This document shows positions 18,785 to 26,692 of a stretch of 50,814 nucleotides of DNA, in pieces (the first letter of the stretch is position 1; the number at the start of each line of letters is the position of its first letter). The notes below the pieces were generated by a model. That model was given only the letters and a program-made list of their open reading frames with translations. It was not told the origin of the DNA and searched no databases. Source of the DNA: Sphingomonadaceae bacterium (lineage in GTDB: Bacteria > Pseudomonadota > Alphaproteobacteria > Sphingomonadales > Sphingomonadaceae); the NCBI GenBank assembly GCA_019239915.1, contig JAFAZF010000008.1, positions 1-50,814 on the forward strand, given 5' to 3'. The position numbers were made by a program, and so were the translations under genes.

Positions 18785-19704
18785 CGCCTGGGCTCGCCGT
18801 GCGCCGGCTGTTCCGAACGCAGCGCATCGGCGAGCAGCCTGAACTCCTTGTCGCGCGGGCTGCCTTTCCGCCAGGCGAGCGCGATGCGACGGGACGGGTG
18901 CTCCGCATCGAGCGGCCGCGCGACGATGCGGGTGCCGTCGAGGATGCCGGCATCGATCGCCATTTCGGGCAGGAGGGTCGTGCCGAGACCGTTATCGACC
19001 ATCTGCACGAGCGTGTGGAGCGAGGTGCCGAGCATCGCCGCTTCGGCGCGCAGCTCCGGCCTGTTGCAGGCGGCAAGCGCGTGGTCCTTGAGGCAATGAC
19101 CGTCCTCGAGCAGCAGCAATTGGGTCTCGTCGATGAGCGATGGCGGCACGCGTGCAGGCGGATGCGGCGGCTGGTTTTCGGGGAAGGCGACGTAGAGCCG
19201 GTCGTCGAACAGTTCGGCAGAATCCACCTCGCCGCAATTATACGGCAGCGCGAGCAGGATGCAGTCGAGCTGTCCGCGATGCAGCGAATCGCAGGCGGCG
19301 GGAGTGATTTCCTCGCGCAGGAACAGCTTGAGCTCCGGCCACTCCCGGCGCAGGCGCGGCAGCAGCTTAGGCAGCAGGAACGGCGCGATCGTCGGGATCA
19401 CGCCCATGCGAAGCTCGCCCGAGAGCGGCTTGCCTGCCGCACGTGCGAGATCGGTCAGGTCCTCGGCCTCGCGCAATACCCGTCGGCCCTTCTCAGCGAT
19501 CTTTATCCCTAGCGGCGTGAAACGGACGACGCGCCGCGTGCGTTCGACCAGCGTGACGCCGAGCAGCGATTCCAATTCGCGCAGCCCCGCCGAGAGCGTT
19601 GACTGCGTTACGAAACATGCCTCCGCCGCATGGCCGAAATGGCCATGTTCCAGCAGCGCGACGAGATACTGAAGCTGCTTCAGCGTGGGGAGGTAGACGC
19701 TCAT
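18763..19704 (-). CDS. oxyR: Hydrogen peroxide-sensing LysR-type regulator OxyR
   Basis: A 313-aa LysR-type regulator with an N-terminal winged helix (residues 5-65, FGHAAEACFVTQSTLSAGLRELE) and a substrate-binding-like domain. It keeps the redox pair of OxyR, C204 and C213, in DGHCLKDHALAAC, with the same 9-residue spacing as C199/C208 of the E. coli protein. On oxidation these form a disulfide that switches the protein to an activator. It is divergent from ahpC-ahpD, its classical target, across a 113-bp gap with inverted repeats. Confidence 0.95.
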   Translation of the reverse strand: MSVYLPTLKQLQYLVALLEHGHFGHAAEACFVTQSTLSAGLRELESLLGVTLVERTRRVVRFTPLGIKIAEKGRRVLREAEDLTDLARAAGKPLSGELRMGVIPTIAPFLLPKLLPRLRREWPELKLFLREEITPAACDSLHRGQLDCILLALPYNCGEVDSAELFDDRLYVAFPENQPPHPPARVPPSLIDETQLLLLEDGHCLKDHALAACNRPELRAEAAMLGTSLHTLVQMVDNGLGTTLLPEMAIDAGILDGTRIVARPLDAEHPSRRIALAWRKGSPRDKEFRLLADALRSEQPAHGEPRRQSAQGS

Positions 19705-19722
19705 TTATGTTATCGTTTCCGT

Positions 19723-19777
19723 CGATCAATGAGGGCAGAATAATCAACTTGATCGCTGCTGGCGAGTCACCCATATC
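19723..19777 (+). promoter_or_regulatory. oxyR-ahpC intergenic regulatory region
   Basis: CGATCAA at 19723-19729 and TTGATCG at 19749-19755 form a 7-bp inverted repeat with 19 nt between, and ATCAA-C-TTGAT (19743-19753) is a second small dyad within it. TTGATC (19749-19754) could also be a -35 element, with CATATC (19772-19777) as -10 after 17 nt. OxyR would be expected to bind here, but no full ATAG-type consensus is visible, so the assignment is positional. Confidence 0.35.
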
Positions 19778-19817
19778 GCGGCGCACCATTTCTGATTGCA
19801 ACTGAGGAGGCTCATCC

Positions 19818-20360
19818 ATGCTTACTGTTGGCGATACGATCCCCGCCCTCACGCTTCCGGTCCAGCAGGGCACCGATGCGTTGCCGGCCGGTGAGACGAT
19901 CGACCTCGGCACCACCAATGGCAAGTGGAAGGTGCTGTTCTATTGGCCGAAGGACTTCACCTTCGTCTGCCCGACCGAGATCGTCGGCTATGGCGAGCTG
20001 CAGCAGGATTTCGAGGATCGCGATGCCGTGCTGATCGGCGCCTCGACGGATACGGCGCACGTCCATTTCGCCTGGCGCAAGTCGGACGAGCGGCTCGCCG
20101 CCGCCGATTTCCCTTGGATCGCGGACAACGGCAAGAAGCTCGCGGACGCGCTCGGCATCGTGCACCCGGAGGAGAGCGTGGCGTTCCGCGCGACCTTCAT
20201 CATCGATCCGGACAACGTGATCCAGCACGTCACGGTGAACGGCCTCAATGTCGGCCGCAATCCGGCGGAGGCGCTGCGCGTGCTCGATGCGCTGCAGACC
20301 GACGAGCTCTGCCCGTGCAACTGGCAGGCCGGCGAGGAGCCCCTCCGCCCGGCGGCCTGA
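19818..20360 (+). CDS. ahpC: Alkyl hydroperoxide reductase, peroxiredoxin subunit
   Basis: A 180-aa two-cysteine peroxiredoxin that reduces hydrogen peroxide and organic peroxides. The peroxidatic Cys is C51 in FTFVCPTEI. The C-terminal ELCPCNW carries C165 and C167, the arrangement of the mycobacterial-type AhpC that is re-reduced by AhpD rather than AhpF. A GAGGAGG ribosome-binding site precedes ATG 19818. ahpD follows 145 bp downstream, which fits this partnership, and oxyR is divergent upstream. Confidence 0.96.
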   Translation: MLTVGDTIPALTLPVQQGTDALPAGETIDLGTTNGKWKVLFYWPKDFTFVCPTEIVGYGELQQDFEDRDAVLIGASTDTAHVHFAWRKSDERLAAADFPWIADNGKKLADALGIVHPEESVAFRATFIIDPDNVIQHVTVNGLNVGRNPAEALRVLDALQTDELCPCNWQAGEEPLRPAA

Positions 20361-20370
20361 GCCGTTAATT

Positions 20371-20494
20371 CCCTCTCCCGCCGTCGCGGGAGAGGGATGG
20401 CCGGCACGGCGGAGGGTAAGGGCTCCCTTGTCCTTCCGCCGCTAAGAAAAAGAAGAACCCTCACCCCGACCCTTTCCCGCAAGCGCGGGAGAGG
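20371..20494. repeat. Inverted pair of CCCTCTCCCGC hairpin repeats between ahpC and ahpD
   Basis: The first hairpin has a perfect 11-bp stem (CCCTCTCCCGC at 20371-20381, GCGGGAGAGGG at 20386-20396). The second, in opposite orientation, pairs CCTTTCCCGC (20471-20480) with GCGGGAGAGG (20485-20494), 10 bp with one G-U. Flanking GAGGGT/ACCCTC sequences are also inverted. Together they look like a REP-type pair inside an operon. The right arm supplies the ribosome-binding site of ahpD. Confidence 0.75.
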
Positions 20495-20505
20495 AGGAGT
20501 TGCCA

Positions 20506-21024
20506 ATGTCGCTCAAGACCTTCGCCGAAGCGCTGCCCGATTATGCCAATGATCTGCGGCTCAATGTCGGCTCGCTGCTGAGCGACGCCACTTTGGGCGA
20601 TCAGCGCAAATACGGGCTGTTCCTCGCCTGCGCGCACGGCACCGGCTACAAGCCGATCGTTGCCGCGGCCGAAGCCGAGATCGAGGGCAAGCTTTCGCCC
20701 GAGGCCGCCAACGCGGCGCGCGCGGCGGCGGCAATCATGGCGATGAACAACGTCTATTATCGTTTTGTCCACCTCGCCTCGAACAAGGAATATGGCCAGC
20801 TGCCGGCCAGGCTGCGCATGAACGTGATCGGCTCGCCCGGCATCGACAAAGCCGATTTCGAGCTGTTCAGCCTTGCCGTCTCCGCGCAGAACGGTTGCGG
20901 CATGTGCATCGACAGCCACGAGAAGGTGCTGAAGCAGCACGGCGTCTCGTCGGAGACGATCCAGTCCGCCGCGCGTATCGCGGCGGTGATGAAGGCGGTG
21001 GCGACCGTTCACGCGACGCTATGA
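20506..21024 (+). CDS. ahpD: Alkyl hydroperoxidase AhpD
   Basis: A 172-aa all-helical carboxymuconolactone-decarboxylase-fold disulfide reductase that regenerates AhpC. The active site QNGCGMCIDSHE has C131, C134 and H138, with E119 upstream. These match the Glu-Cys-Cys-His relay of mycobacterial AhpD almost position for position. ATG 20506 follows a GGAGG ribosome-binding site (20493-20497) located in a repeat hairpin. It is the second gene of the ahpC-ahpD unit. Confidence 0.95.
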   Translation: MSLKTFAEALPDYANDLRLNVGSLLSDATLGDQRKYGLFLACAHGTGYKPIVAAAEAEIEGKLSPEAANAARAAAAIMAMNNVYYRFVHLASNKEYGQLPARLRMNVIGSPGIDKADFELFSLAVSAQNGCGMCIDSHEKVLKQHGVSSETIQSAARIAAVMKAVATVHATL

Positions 21025-21082
21025 GCCGCTAGGCGGCGCTGACGCCGAACGGCTTTGCCGCGCGTTCACTCCTGATGACTAT

Positions 21083-21092
21083 ACCGATCGGT
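21083..21092. promoter_or_regulatory. ACCGATCGGT palindrome upstream of the serine acetyltransferase gene
   Basis: A perfect 10-bp dyad within ATACCGATCGGTCTGG, 64 nt before the start codon. Its form resembles TetR-family operators such as the NemR type. No TetR gene is in the window, and the regulator is unknown. Confidence 0.3.
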
Positions 21093-21156
21093 CTGGAAAA
21101 AGCCGCGCGCCGCCATTAGATGCGGCGTTCGGCCCGGAGCCGCAGGGAGTGAGTGC

Positions 21157-21873
21157 ATGGCGAGAAGCCTCGTCTACTATCTGGATTCGGTGAAGGCGCG
21201 CGATCCCGCGCCGCGTTCGCGCGCCGAAATCCTGCTCTATCCCGGTGTCTGGGCGCTCGGCCTGCATCGCGTCGCGCATTGGCTGTTCACCGGCCAGCTC
21301 TTCTTTCTGGCGCGCGTGGTCAACCATCTCTCGCGCTTCCTGACTGCGATCGATATTCATCCCGGCGCGAAGATCGGCCGCAACTTCTTCATCGATCACG
21401 GCTTCACCGTGATCGGGGAGACCGCGGTGATCGGCGACGACGTGACGATCTACCAGAACGTGACGCTCGGCGGGACCAACCCCGCCAACGGGATCGCAGG
21501 CAAGCGCCACCCGACGATCGAGGACGGCGCGATCATCGGATCCGGCGCGCAGGTTCTTGGGCCGATCACGGTAGGTGCGCGGGCGCGTGTCGGCGCCAAC
21601 GCGGTTGTGACGCGCGACGTTCCCGAGGGCGCGACGATGATCGGCATCCCGGCGCGCTCGACGCTGGTCGACGTGACCGACTATCAGAAGCCGTTCCTGC
21701 CCTACGGTACGCCCTGCCGCGATCTGTTCGATCCGTCGACGCAGAAGCTCGAGATCATGCGCTGCGAGCTTGAGCAGATGCGCGCCCGGCTTGCCGACCT
21801 GATCGCGGAGCGCGAGGCGCATGGCGCGCGCGACGATGCCGCCGCCGAAGCAAAGGATCGCGACTGCGCCTGA
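21157..21873 (+). CDS. cysE: Serine O-acetyltransferase (EpsC/CysE type)
   Basis: A 238-aa enzyme that acetylates L-serine with acetyl-CoA, the first step of cysteine synthesis. The left-handed beta-helix hexapeptide region runs from about [18 protein letters not shown] to [23 protein letters not shown] and includes [22 protein letters not shown] with the catalytic His/Asp region. The shorter N-terminus fits the EpsC branch. A C-terminal coiled-coil-like tail (residues about 198-225, [22 protein letters not shown]) is an addition of unknown role. AGGGAG precedes ATG 21157. The stop overlaps the next start (TGATG). Confidence 0.93.
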   Translation: MARSLVYYLDSVKARDPAPRSRAEILLYPGVWALGLHRVAHWLFTGQLFFLARVVNHLSRFLTAIDIHPGAKIGRNFFIDHGFTVIGETAVIGDDVTIYQNVTLGGTNPANGIAGKRHPTIEDGAIIGSGAQVLGPITVGARARVGANAVVTRDVPEGATMIGIPARSTLVDVTDYQKPFLPYGTPCRDLFDPSTQKLEIMRCELEQMRARLADLIAEREAHGARDDAAAEAKDRDCA

Positions 21874-22214
21874 TGAGCGTCGTGACACCTTTCCCGCACG
21901 GTCCGCGCCCGGCGCAGATCGGCTTCGACCGGCCCGAACTCACCCGCATCCTCGATCTCTACGGCCGGATGGTCGCGGCCGGGCTGTGGAAGGATTATGC
22001 GATCGATCTCGGCCGCGATGCCGCGAGCTTTTCCTGCTTCCGTCGCGCTGCCGAGCGGCCCGAGTTCACGATTGAGAAGCGCCCCGCGCTGCGCCACCGC
22101 CAGGGCATGTGGGCGTTGATCGGCGAGGCAGGTCAGGTGCTGAAGCGCGGCACTGACCTGGGGCCGGTGCTCGCACCGGTCGAGCGCAAGCTCATGAAGC
22201 TGGTCGAGGAGTAG
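21873..22214 (+). CDS. DUF2794 family protein
   Basis: A 113-aa conserved alphaproteobacterial protein of unknown function. Features include FDRPELTRILDLYGRMVAAGLWKDYAIDLGRDAASFSCFRRA and ERPEFTIEKRPALRHRQGMWALIGEAGQVLKRG, a compact alpha/beta pattern without membrane segments. It is coupled to the serine acetyltransferase gene by a one-base TGATG overlap, and it overlaps the convergent membrane-protein gene by 23 bp. No catalytic motif is evident. Confidence 0.82.
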   Translation: MSVVTPFPHGPRPAQIGFDRPELTRILDLYGRMVAAGLWKDYAIDLGRDAASFSCFRRAAERPEFTIEKRPALRHRQGMWALIGEAGQVLKRGTDLGPVLAPVERKLMKLVEE

Positions 22215-23265
22215 GGGCAGGGCGGTTGAGCGGCGGCAGGTGATCGCGCAGCGTGGGCGGCAGCAGCACCAGTATACGCGCACGCGCCGCATGCCAGAAG
22301 GCCGAGAGCAGCAGCAGCGCCGATCCGATCAGCAGGCCGGTGACGGCCGGCGAGAGCGCGTCGCTCTGGTTGAACAGCCGCCACACCGCGACGAGCACAT
22401 AGGTCAGCGCCGATACCATCAGCGCACGCCGGTCGATCGCCAGCGCGACGGCGGCGAGCGCAACGTAGAGCAGCAGGATGATCGCGGCGCTGACCACCGC
22501 GGTGTCGCCACCATGCGCGAAGAGCGAGAAGGCCGGGTGGACGATGAGCGGCGCCGCGAGCAGGTGCAGCCAGAAGGCGACGTCGGTCCGCCGCGTCGTG
22601 CGGCCGGGATCGGACATGTCCCACCACATCGCCAGGCTGAACACGGCGAGACCGGCGGCGAAGGTGACCAGCCGGATCACTGCGGCGCCGGGCGTCACGA
22701 TCGAGAGGAGGAGCGAGAGCACAACGCCGACCGCAGCCGCGGTACCAGCCGCAACCGTGATCGGCACATGGAAGCGGCGCCAGTGAAGCCAGGCGCTGCC
22801 GGCTGCGATCAGGGCAGCGAGCGCGATCTTCAACGCGGTGGCCGTGGAGTTCGCACCCGCCTGCTCGAACCAGCCCAGATGTCCGTGACCGTCGCTCGTG
22901 CCGAGTAGTGCCGCCGCGACACAACCGAATACGCCGCCGACGAAAGCGACGAGCAGCAGGATCGAGGGCAGCGCCATCCGCCGCTGGCGGGTGAAATATT
23001 CGGCGAGGCCCCAGGCGACAGCGGCGACTGCCGCGCCGCAGAACGCACCACCTGCGGTGCCGGCGATCCATGCCGTCGCGCCGAGCACGAGCAGCGCCGC
23101 AATCGAGACGAAGATGTCGTTGAAGCCGGTCAGCAACCGGAAATGCTCTTCGTCGACCACGGGAGACTGGCGCGATGCGGCGACGAAATCGCGCAGCGCC
23201 GCCGCGTCCTCGGAGCGGATCACGCCGGCGTCGACGGCGGCGTCGAGGTCGCTTTCGCTGTACAT
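22192..23265 (-). CDS. Multi-pass membrane protein (DUF2157/DUF4401-like)
   Basis: A 357-aa protein with a short soluble N-terminus (MYSESDLDAAVDAGVIRSEDAAALRDFVAA, a DUF2157-like opening) followed by about ten hydrophobic segments, among them IFVSIAALLVLGATAWIAG, ILLLVAFVGGVFGCVAAALL and ALVAVALAIDRRALMVSALTYVLVA-like stretches. The basic proline-rich tail (LNRPAPTPRPAS) is cytoplasmic if the helix count is even. Function is unknown. The gene is isolated by a REP pair upstream and a 23-bp tail-to-tail overlap downstream. Confidence 0.75.
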   Translation of the reverse strand: MYSESDLDAAVDAGVIRSEDAAALRDFVAASRQSPVVDEEHFRLLTGFNDIFVSIAALLVLGATAWIAGTAGGAFCGAAVAAVAWGLAEYFTRQRRMALPSILLLVAFVGGVFGCVAAALLGTSDGHGHLGWFEQAGANSTATALKIALAALIAAGSAWLHWRRFHVPITVAAGTAAAVGVVLSLLLSIVTPGAAVIRLVTFAAGLAVFSLAMWWDMSDPGRTTRRTDVAFWLHLLAAPLIVHPAFSLFAHGGDTAVVSAAIILLLYVALAAVALAIDRRALMVSALTYVLVAVWRLFNQSDALSPAVTGLLIGSALLLLSAFWHAARARILVLLPPTLRDHLPPLNRPAPTPRPAS

Positions 23266-23321
23266 GAGGCGCGGACTAACATAGGCGTGTTAGGTGAGCA
23301 ATACAGCTATAACCAACCTGC

Positions 23322-23400
23322 CCGTTCGTGTCGAGCGAAGTCGAGACACGCTCACGCGGCGATCAGGGCACGTCCCTCGACCTCGCTCGGGACGAACGGA
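23322..23400. repeat. REP-type inverted pair, CCGTTCGTcctGAGC family, copies A and B
   Basis: Copy A (23322-23350) has stem CGTGTC/GACACG (23327-23332, 23345-23350). Copy B (23371-23400, opposite orientation) has stem CGTCCC/GGGACG (23371-23376, 23389-23394). Both carry the flank CCGTTC and the loop GAGCGA-GTCGA. Stem positions 4 and 5 differ between copies by matched changes on both sides, so pairing is preserved. The pair lies between the phoB stop and the start of the DUF2157-like gene. Confidence 0.85.
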
Positions 23401-23421
23401 GCTTTGGAGTACAGGAACCGC

Positions 23422-24120
23422 TCAGGCCGCCTCGTCGAGGTCCAGCGCGTAGCCGGCCGAGCGGACGGTGCGGATGATGTCGGGAAGGCCCGAGACGTTG
23501 ATCGCCTTGCGCAGCCGGCGGATGTGGACGTCGACGGTGCGCGGCTCGATGTCGGCATCGCGGCCCCAGACGCTGTCGAGCAGGCGCTCGCGCGAGAAAA
23601 CGCGGCCGGGATGCTCGAGGAAATGGCGCAGCAGCCGGAACTCGGTCGGACCGAGCGCGAGGCTCTTGCCGTTGCGGCGGACTTTGTGGGCGACGACATC
23701 CATCTCGATATCGGCATATTCGAGGCGCTCGCCGACCAGCGCCGGGCGCACGCGGCGCAGCACTGCAGTCACGCGTGCGACGAGCTCGCGCGGGCTGAAC
23801 GGCTTTGTGACATAGTCGTCCGCGCCGGTCTCGAGGCCGCGGACGCGGTCCTCTTCCTCGCCGCGCGCGGTGAGCATGATGATCGGCAGGTTGGCGGTTC
23901 CTGGCGAGCGGCGCAGGCGGCGGCACACCTCGATGCCGGATGTGCCCTCGATCATCCAATCGAGCAGCACGACGTCGGGCGGGTTCTCGCGCGCGATCAG
24001 CAGCGCCTCGTCGCCGTCGGCTGTCTGCTCGACCTCGAGATCCTGGCGAGTGAGGTGCCAGGCGACGAGTTCCGCGAGCGCGGCATCGTCCTCGACGAGG
24101 AGAACACGTCCCTTCGTCAT
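23422..24120 (-). CDS. phoB: Phosphate regulon response regulator PhoB
   Basis: A 232-aa OmpR/PhoB-family activator. Its receiver domain (residues 1-120) has the acidic pair D11/D12, phosphoacceptor D54 in VVLLDWMIEG, T84 and K106. The winged-helix DNA-binding domain follows with EFRLLRHFLEHPGRVFSRERLLDSVWG and VDVHIRRLRKAI. Phosphorylated by PhoR when phosphate is scarce, it would bind PHO boxes. It starts 7 nt after the phoU stop and is last in phoR-phoU-phoB. Confidence 0.95.
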   Translation of the reverse strand: MTKGRVLLVEDDAALAELVAWHLTRQDLEVEQTADGDEALLIARENPPDVVLLDWMIEGTSGIEVCRRLRRSPGTANLPIIMLTARGEEEDRVRGLETGADDYVTKPFSPRELVARVTAVLRRVRPALVGERLEYADIEMDVVAHKVRRNGKSLALGPTEFRLLRHFLEHPGRVFSRERLLDSVWGRDADIEPRTVDVHIRRLRKAINVSGLPDIIRTVRSAGYALDLDEAA

Positions 24121-24127
24121 CGGCGCA

Positions 24128-24835
24128 TCATCGCTGCGTGGCGGCCAGCGCGTCGGCGCCGCGCGGGCGTTCGCCGAGCTGCTCGCCGGTCGCGGCGAAA
24201 TAGACCATCTCGGCGACGTTGGTGGCGTGATCGCCGATCCGCTCGAGATTCTTGGCGACGAACAGCAGGTGGGTCGCCGAGGTGATTGTGGTCGGGTTTT
24301 CCATCATGTGCGTGAGCAGCGCGCGGAACATGCTGTCGTAGAAATCATCCACCGTGCGATCGGTCTCGCAGACCTGCTGCGCCGTGACCGGATCGCGCGC
24401 GGCGAAGGCGTCGAGCGCGTCATGCACCATATTCGAGACGACGCTTGCCATCGGCGGCAGGATCGAGAGCGGCTCGACGTTCGCGGCTTCGGCGATCAGC
24501 GGGACGCGCTTGGCGATGTTCTTGGCATAGTCGCCCATGCGCTCGATCAGGCCGCCGATCTTCAGCGCGGCGAGCACCTCGCGGAGATCGTCCGCGAGCG
24601 GTGCGCGGAGCGCGATCAGGCGCACCACATGCCGTTCGATCTCGGCGTTGATCTCGTCGATCCGGCGGTCCTCCTGGACGATGCCGGCGGCGCCTTCGAG
24701 ATCGCGGCGAACGAGCGCCTCGATCGATCCGCTGATCGCGTTCTCCGCGCGGCCGCCCATTTCGGCGACGAGCCCGCGCAGCTGGGTCAGGTCCTCGTCG
24801 AAGGCCTTGACCGTGTGTCCGTAGCTGTTGGCCAT
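24128..24835 (-). CDS. phoU: Phosphate signalling complex protein PhoU
   Basis: A 235-aa protein made of two PhoU three-helix repeats (about residues 10-105 and 115-210), with metal-binding-type motifs such as NAEIERHVVRLIALRAPLADDLRE and LLFVAKNLERIGDHATNVAE. It links the Pst transporter to PhoR and dampens signalling when phosphate is plentiful. ATG 24835 is preferred over 24850 because GAGGA lies 8 nt upstream. It sits directly between phoR and phoB, and the transporter genes that usually accompany it are missing. Confidence 0.95.
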   Translation of the reverse strand: MANSYGHTVKAFDEDLTQLRGLVAEMGGRAENAISGSIEALVRRDLEGAAGIVQEDRRIDEINAEIERHVVRLIALRAPLADDLREVLAALKIGGLIERMGDYAKNIAKRVPLIAEAANVEPLSILPPMASVVSNMVHDALDAFAARDPVTAQQVCETDRTVDDFYDSMFRALLTHMMENPTTITSATHLLFVAKNLERIGDHATNVAEMVYFAATGEQLGERPRGADALAATQR

Positions 24836-24925
24836 GTCCTGTTTCCTCACGCAACCAGGCCGGCAACGCCAGTGCCGGTCGCGGGCCCCGGCTGCTCCAT
24901 GGCGGCGTTATGCTGCACTTTTATG

Positions 24926-26158
24926 TCAGGCGCTCAAGCGTTCGCCAAGCACCTCGACGGTTGCTTGCGGGAGCAGCACGGTGACGGTCGTGCCCTTGCC
25001 GATCGCGCTCGCGATGTCGAGCCGGCCGCGGTGGCGCTCGACGATGTGCTTGACGATCGCGAGGCCGAGGCCGGTGCCGCCGCCGGCGCGGCTGCGGCCG
25101 GGATCGACGCGATAGAAGCGCTCGGTGAGCCTCGGCAGATGCTCCGGTGGCACGCCGTCGCCCTCGTCCGCCACCGCCAGCGACAGCATGCCCGGCGACG
25201 GCGCCTTGATCGCGATCCGCACCGGACCGCCCGGCTTGCCATATTTGAGCGCGTTGCCGACGAGATTGTGCAGCAGCTGCGAAAGCTGCGCGCGGTCGCC
25301 GGCGGCGTCGGGCAGGCCTGGTGCGACGTCGAGCATGATCTTGGGCGGCTCGGCGGCGCCGGCGCGGCAGGCGTCGGCAACCTCGGCGGCGAGCGGTGCC
25401 AGCGCCACGCGATCCTGCGGCGCGCGATATTTGTCCGCCTCGATGCGCGACAGCGAAAGCAGGTCGTCGATCAGCCGCTGCATGCGCCGCGCTTCCTTGA
25501 GCATCACGCTGAGGAAGCGTGCGCGCACGGTCTCGTCGCCCGGGCCATTGGCGTCCTCGAGCGTCTCGATCAGGCCGAGGATCGCGGCGAGCGGGGTGCG
25601 CAGCTCGTGGCTCGCGTTCGCGACGAAATCGACCCGCATGCGCTCGGTGGCGTAGACTCCGGTGCGGTCGGCGAGGCGCACGAGCCGCTGCGTCGGTCCA
25701 AGCGGGTGAACGCGCAGTTCCCAGCGGCGGTCACGCTCGCCGATGCCGACGAGTTCGATCGGCCGATCGCCGGGCGCGGCGCCAGTGATGCGGTCGGCGG
25801 CGGCGGGATGGCGCAAGGCGACGCGGGCGTCCTCTTCGACGATGTGTTCGCCGAGCACGGCACGCGCGGCCGCGTTCGCTTGCGCAACGCGCCGGCCTTC
25901 GACGACCAGCAGCGGTTCGTCGATCGCCTGGAGGATCGCCGCGAGCTCGGCGGCCGACGTCGCCTGTGCCGCCAGGGCAAGCTCGGCGGCAGGCGCTGCA
26001 TCGTCTTCGACCGCGGTGCGCCGTAGGGCACGCATCGCGATCAGTCCCGCTGCGAGCGCGATCGCGACGGTAAGCGCGCGCGGCAGCTCGGCTGCCAGCG
26101 CGACGCCCGTCAGGACGATCGCCAAGCCGATTAACAGGATGCGCGAGGTGCGTGCCAT
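24926..26158 (-). CDS. phoR: Phosphate regulon sensor histidine kinase PhoR
   Basis: A 410-aa kinase with two N-terminal membrane helices (about residues 5-23 and 27-44), a PAS-like domain (about 70-165), a HisKA domain with FVANASHELRTPL (phosphoacceptor H184) and an HATPase_c domain with NLVGNALKYG (N box), ADEGDGVPPEH (G1) and GGTGLGLAIVKHIVERH (G2). It phosphorylates PhoB. The leader between its stop and phoU is 90 nt. Upstream it is divergent from the Tat-signal protein gene, 98 bp away. Confidence 0.93.
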   Translation of the reverse strand: MARTSRILLIGLAIVLTGVALAAELPRALTVAIALAAGLIAMRALRRTAVEDDAAPAAELALAAQATSAAELAAILQAIDEPLLVVEGRRVAQANAAARAVLGEHIVEEDARVALRHPAAADRITGAAPGDRPIELVGIGERDRRWELRVHPLGPTQRLVRLADRTGVYATERMRVDFVANASHELRTPLAAILGLIETLEDANGPGDETVRARFLSVMLKEARRMQRLIDDLLSLSRIEADKYRAPQDRVALAPLAAEVADACRAGAAEPPKIMLDVAPGLPDAAGDRAQLSQLLHNLVGNALKYGKPGGPVRIAIKAPSPGMLSLAVADEGDGVPPEHLPRLTERFYRVDPGRSRAGGGTGLGLAIVKHIVERHRGRLDIASAIGKGTTVTVLLPQATVEVLGERLSA

Positions 26159-26256
26159 ATTGACGCTTTAACCGTGCTCATGTTGCGGAGCCATGGCAGC
26201 CGCTTAAGTTCGCGCGACTTTACCGCTATGTAAGCTTGCAAAGGCAGAGCGGCACC

Positions 26257-26670
26257 ATGGGCGACGAACCGGAACAGCAGGACGAAAAGAGCGGCATGGC
26301 GACCGCGACGCGGCGCGGGGTGCTCATGTTGGGCGCGATCGGCGCCTCGGCGGTGATCACCATCCGCCCGGCGTTGGCCGAGACGGCGGGCTCGGTGCTC
26401 AACTGCAAGATCCCGGTGCCGGATTCGGCCCACGCCAGCCAGTATATCGCGCCTGACGGCAGTATCGTCGCCGCCGGCACGCAGGGCGCCTACCCGCCTG
26501 CGCCGCGACCGCTGACCGGGCAGGAGGTACGCACCGCGATGCAGGGCGGCCCGAGCCCGTCCGGTCTCTCGCCCGATCAGTCGCGCGCATACATCAACTA
26601 TATCCGCCGGCTGCAGCAGGGGCAGAGCGGGTTCACCTGCTACGCCTCGCTCCAGAGCCCGCGCGGCTGA
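26257..26670 (+). CDS. Small Tat-exported protein, function unknown
   Basis: A 137-aa protein with a twin-arginine signal, TRRGVLMLGAIGASAVITIRPALA (R19-R20, cleavage near A41). The mature part is only about 96 residues, rich in Pro, Gly and Ser, with two cysteines (C50 in VLNCKIPVPD and C128 in GFTCYASLQ) that could form a disulfide. No enzyme motif is visible. It precedes the PqqD/HprK-like/nucleotidyltransferase cassette on the same strand but is separated from it by 151 bp holding a REP pair. A link to that cassette is a hypothesis. ATG 26257 is chosen; 26296 is an alternative. Confidence 0.65.
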   Translation: MGDEPEQQDEKSGMATATRRGVLMLGAIGASAVITIRPALAETAGSVLNCKIPVPDSAHASQYIAPDGSIVAAGTQGAYPPAPRPLTGQEVRTAMQGGPSPSGLSPDQSRAYINYIRRLQQGQSGFTCYASLQSPRG

Positions 26671-26692
26671 CACGGGCGAGCAGGCCGCCTCA

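Noticed and set aside
19705-19817. Classical OxyR consensus (ATAG-N7-CTAT tandem) before ahpC
   Set aside because: Only partial dyads are visible; the region is listed as a probable regulatory region but without a defined OxyR box.
24840-24930. PHO-box-like CTGACATAAAAGTGC on the minus strand between phoR and phoU
   Set aside because: The first half matches CTGTCAT in 6 of 7 positions but the second half matches poorly, and it overlaps the phoR stop codon.
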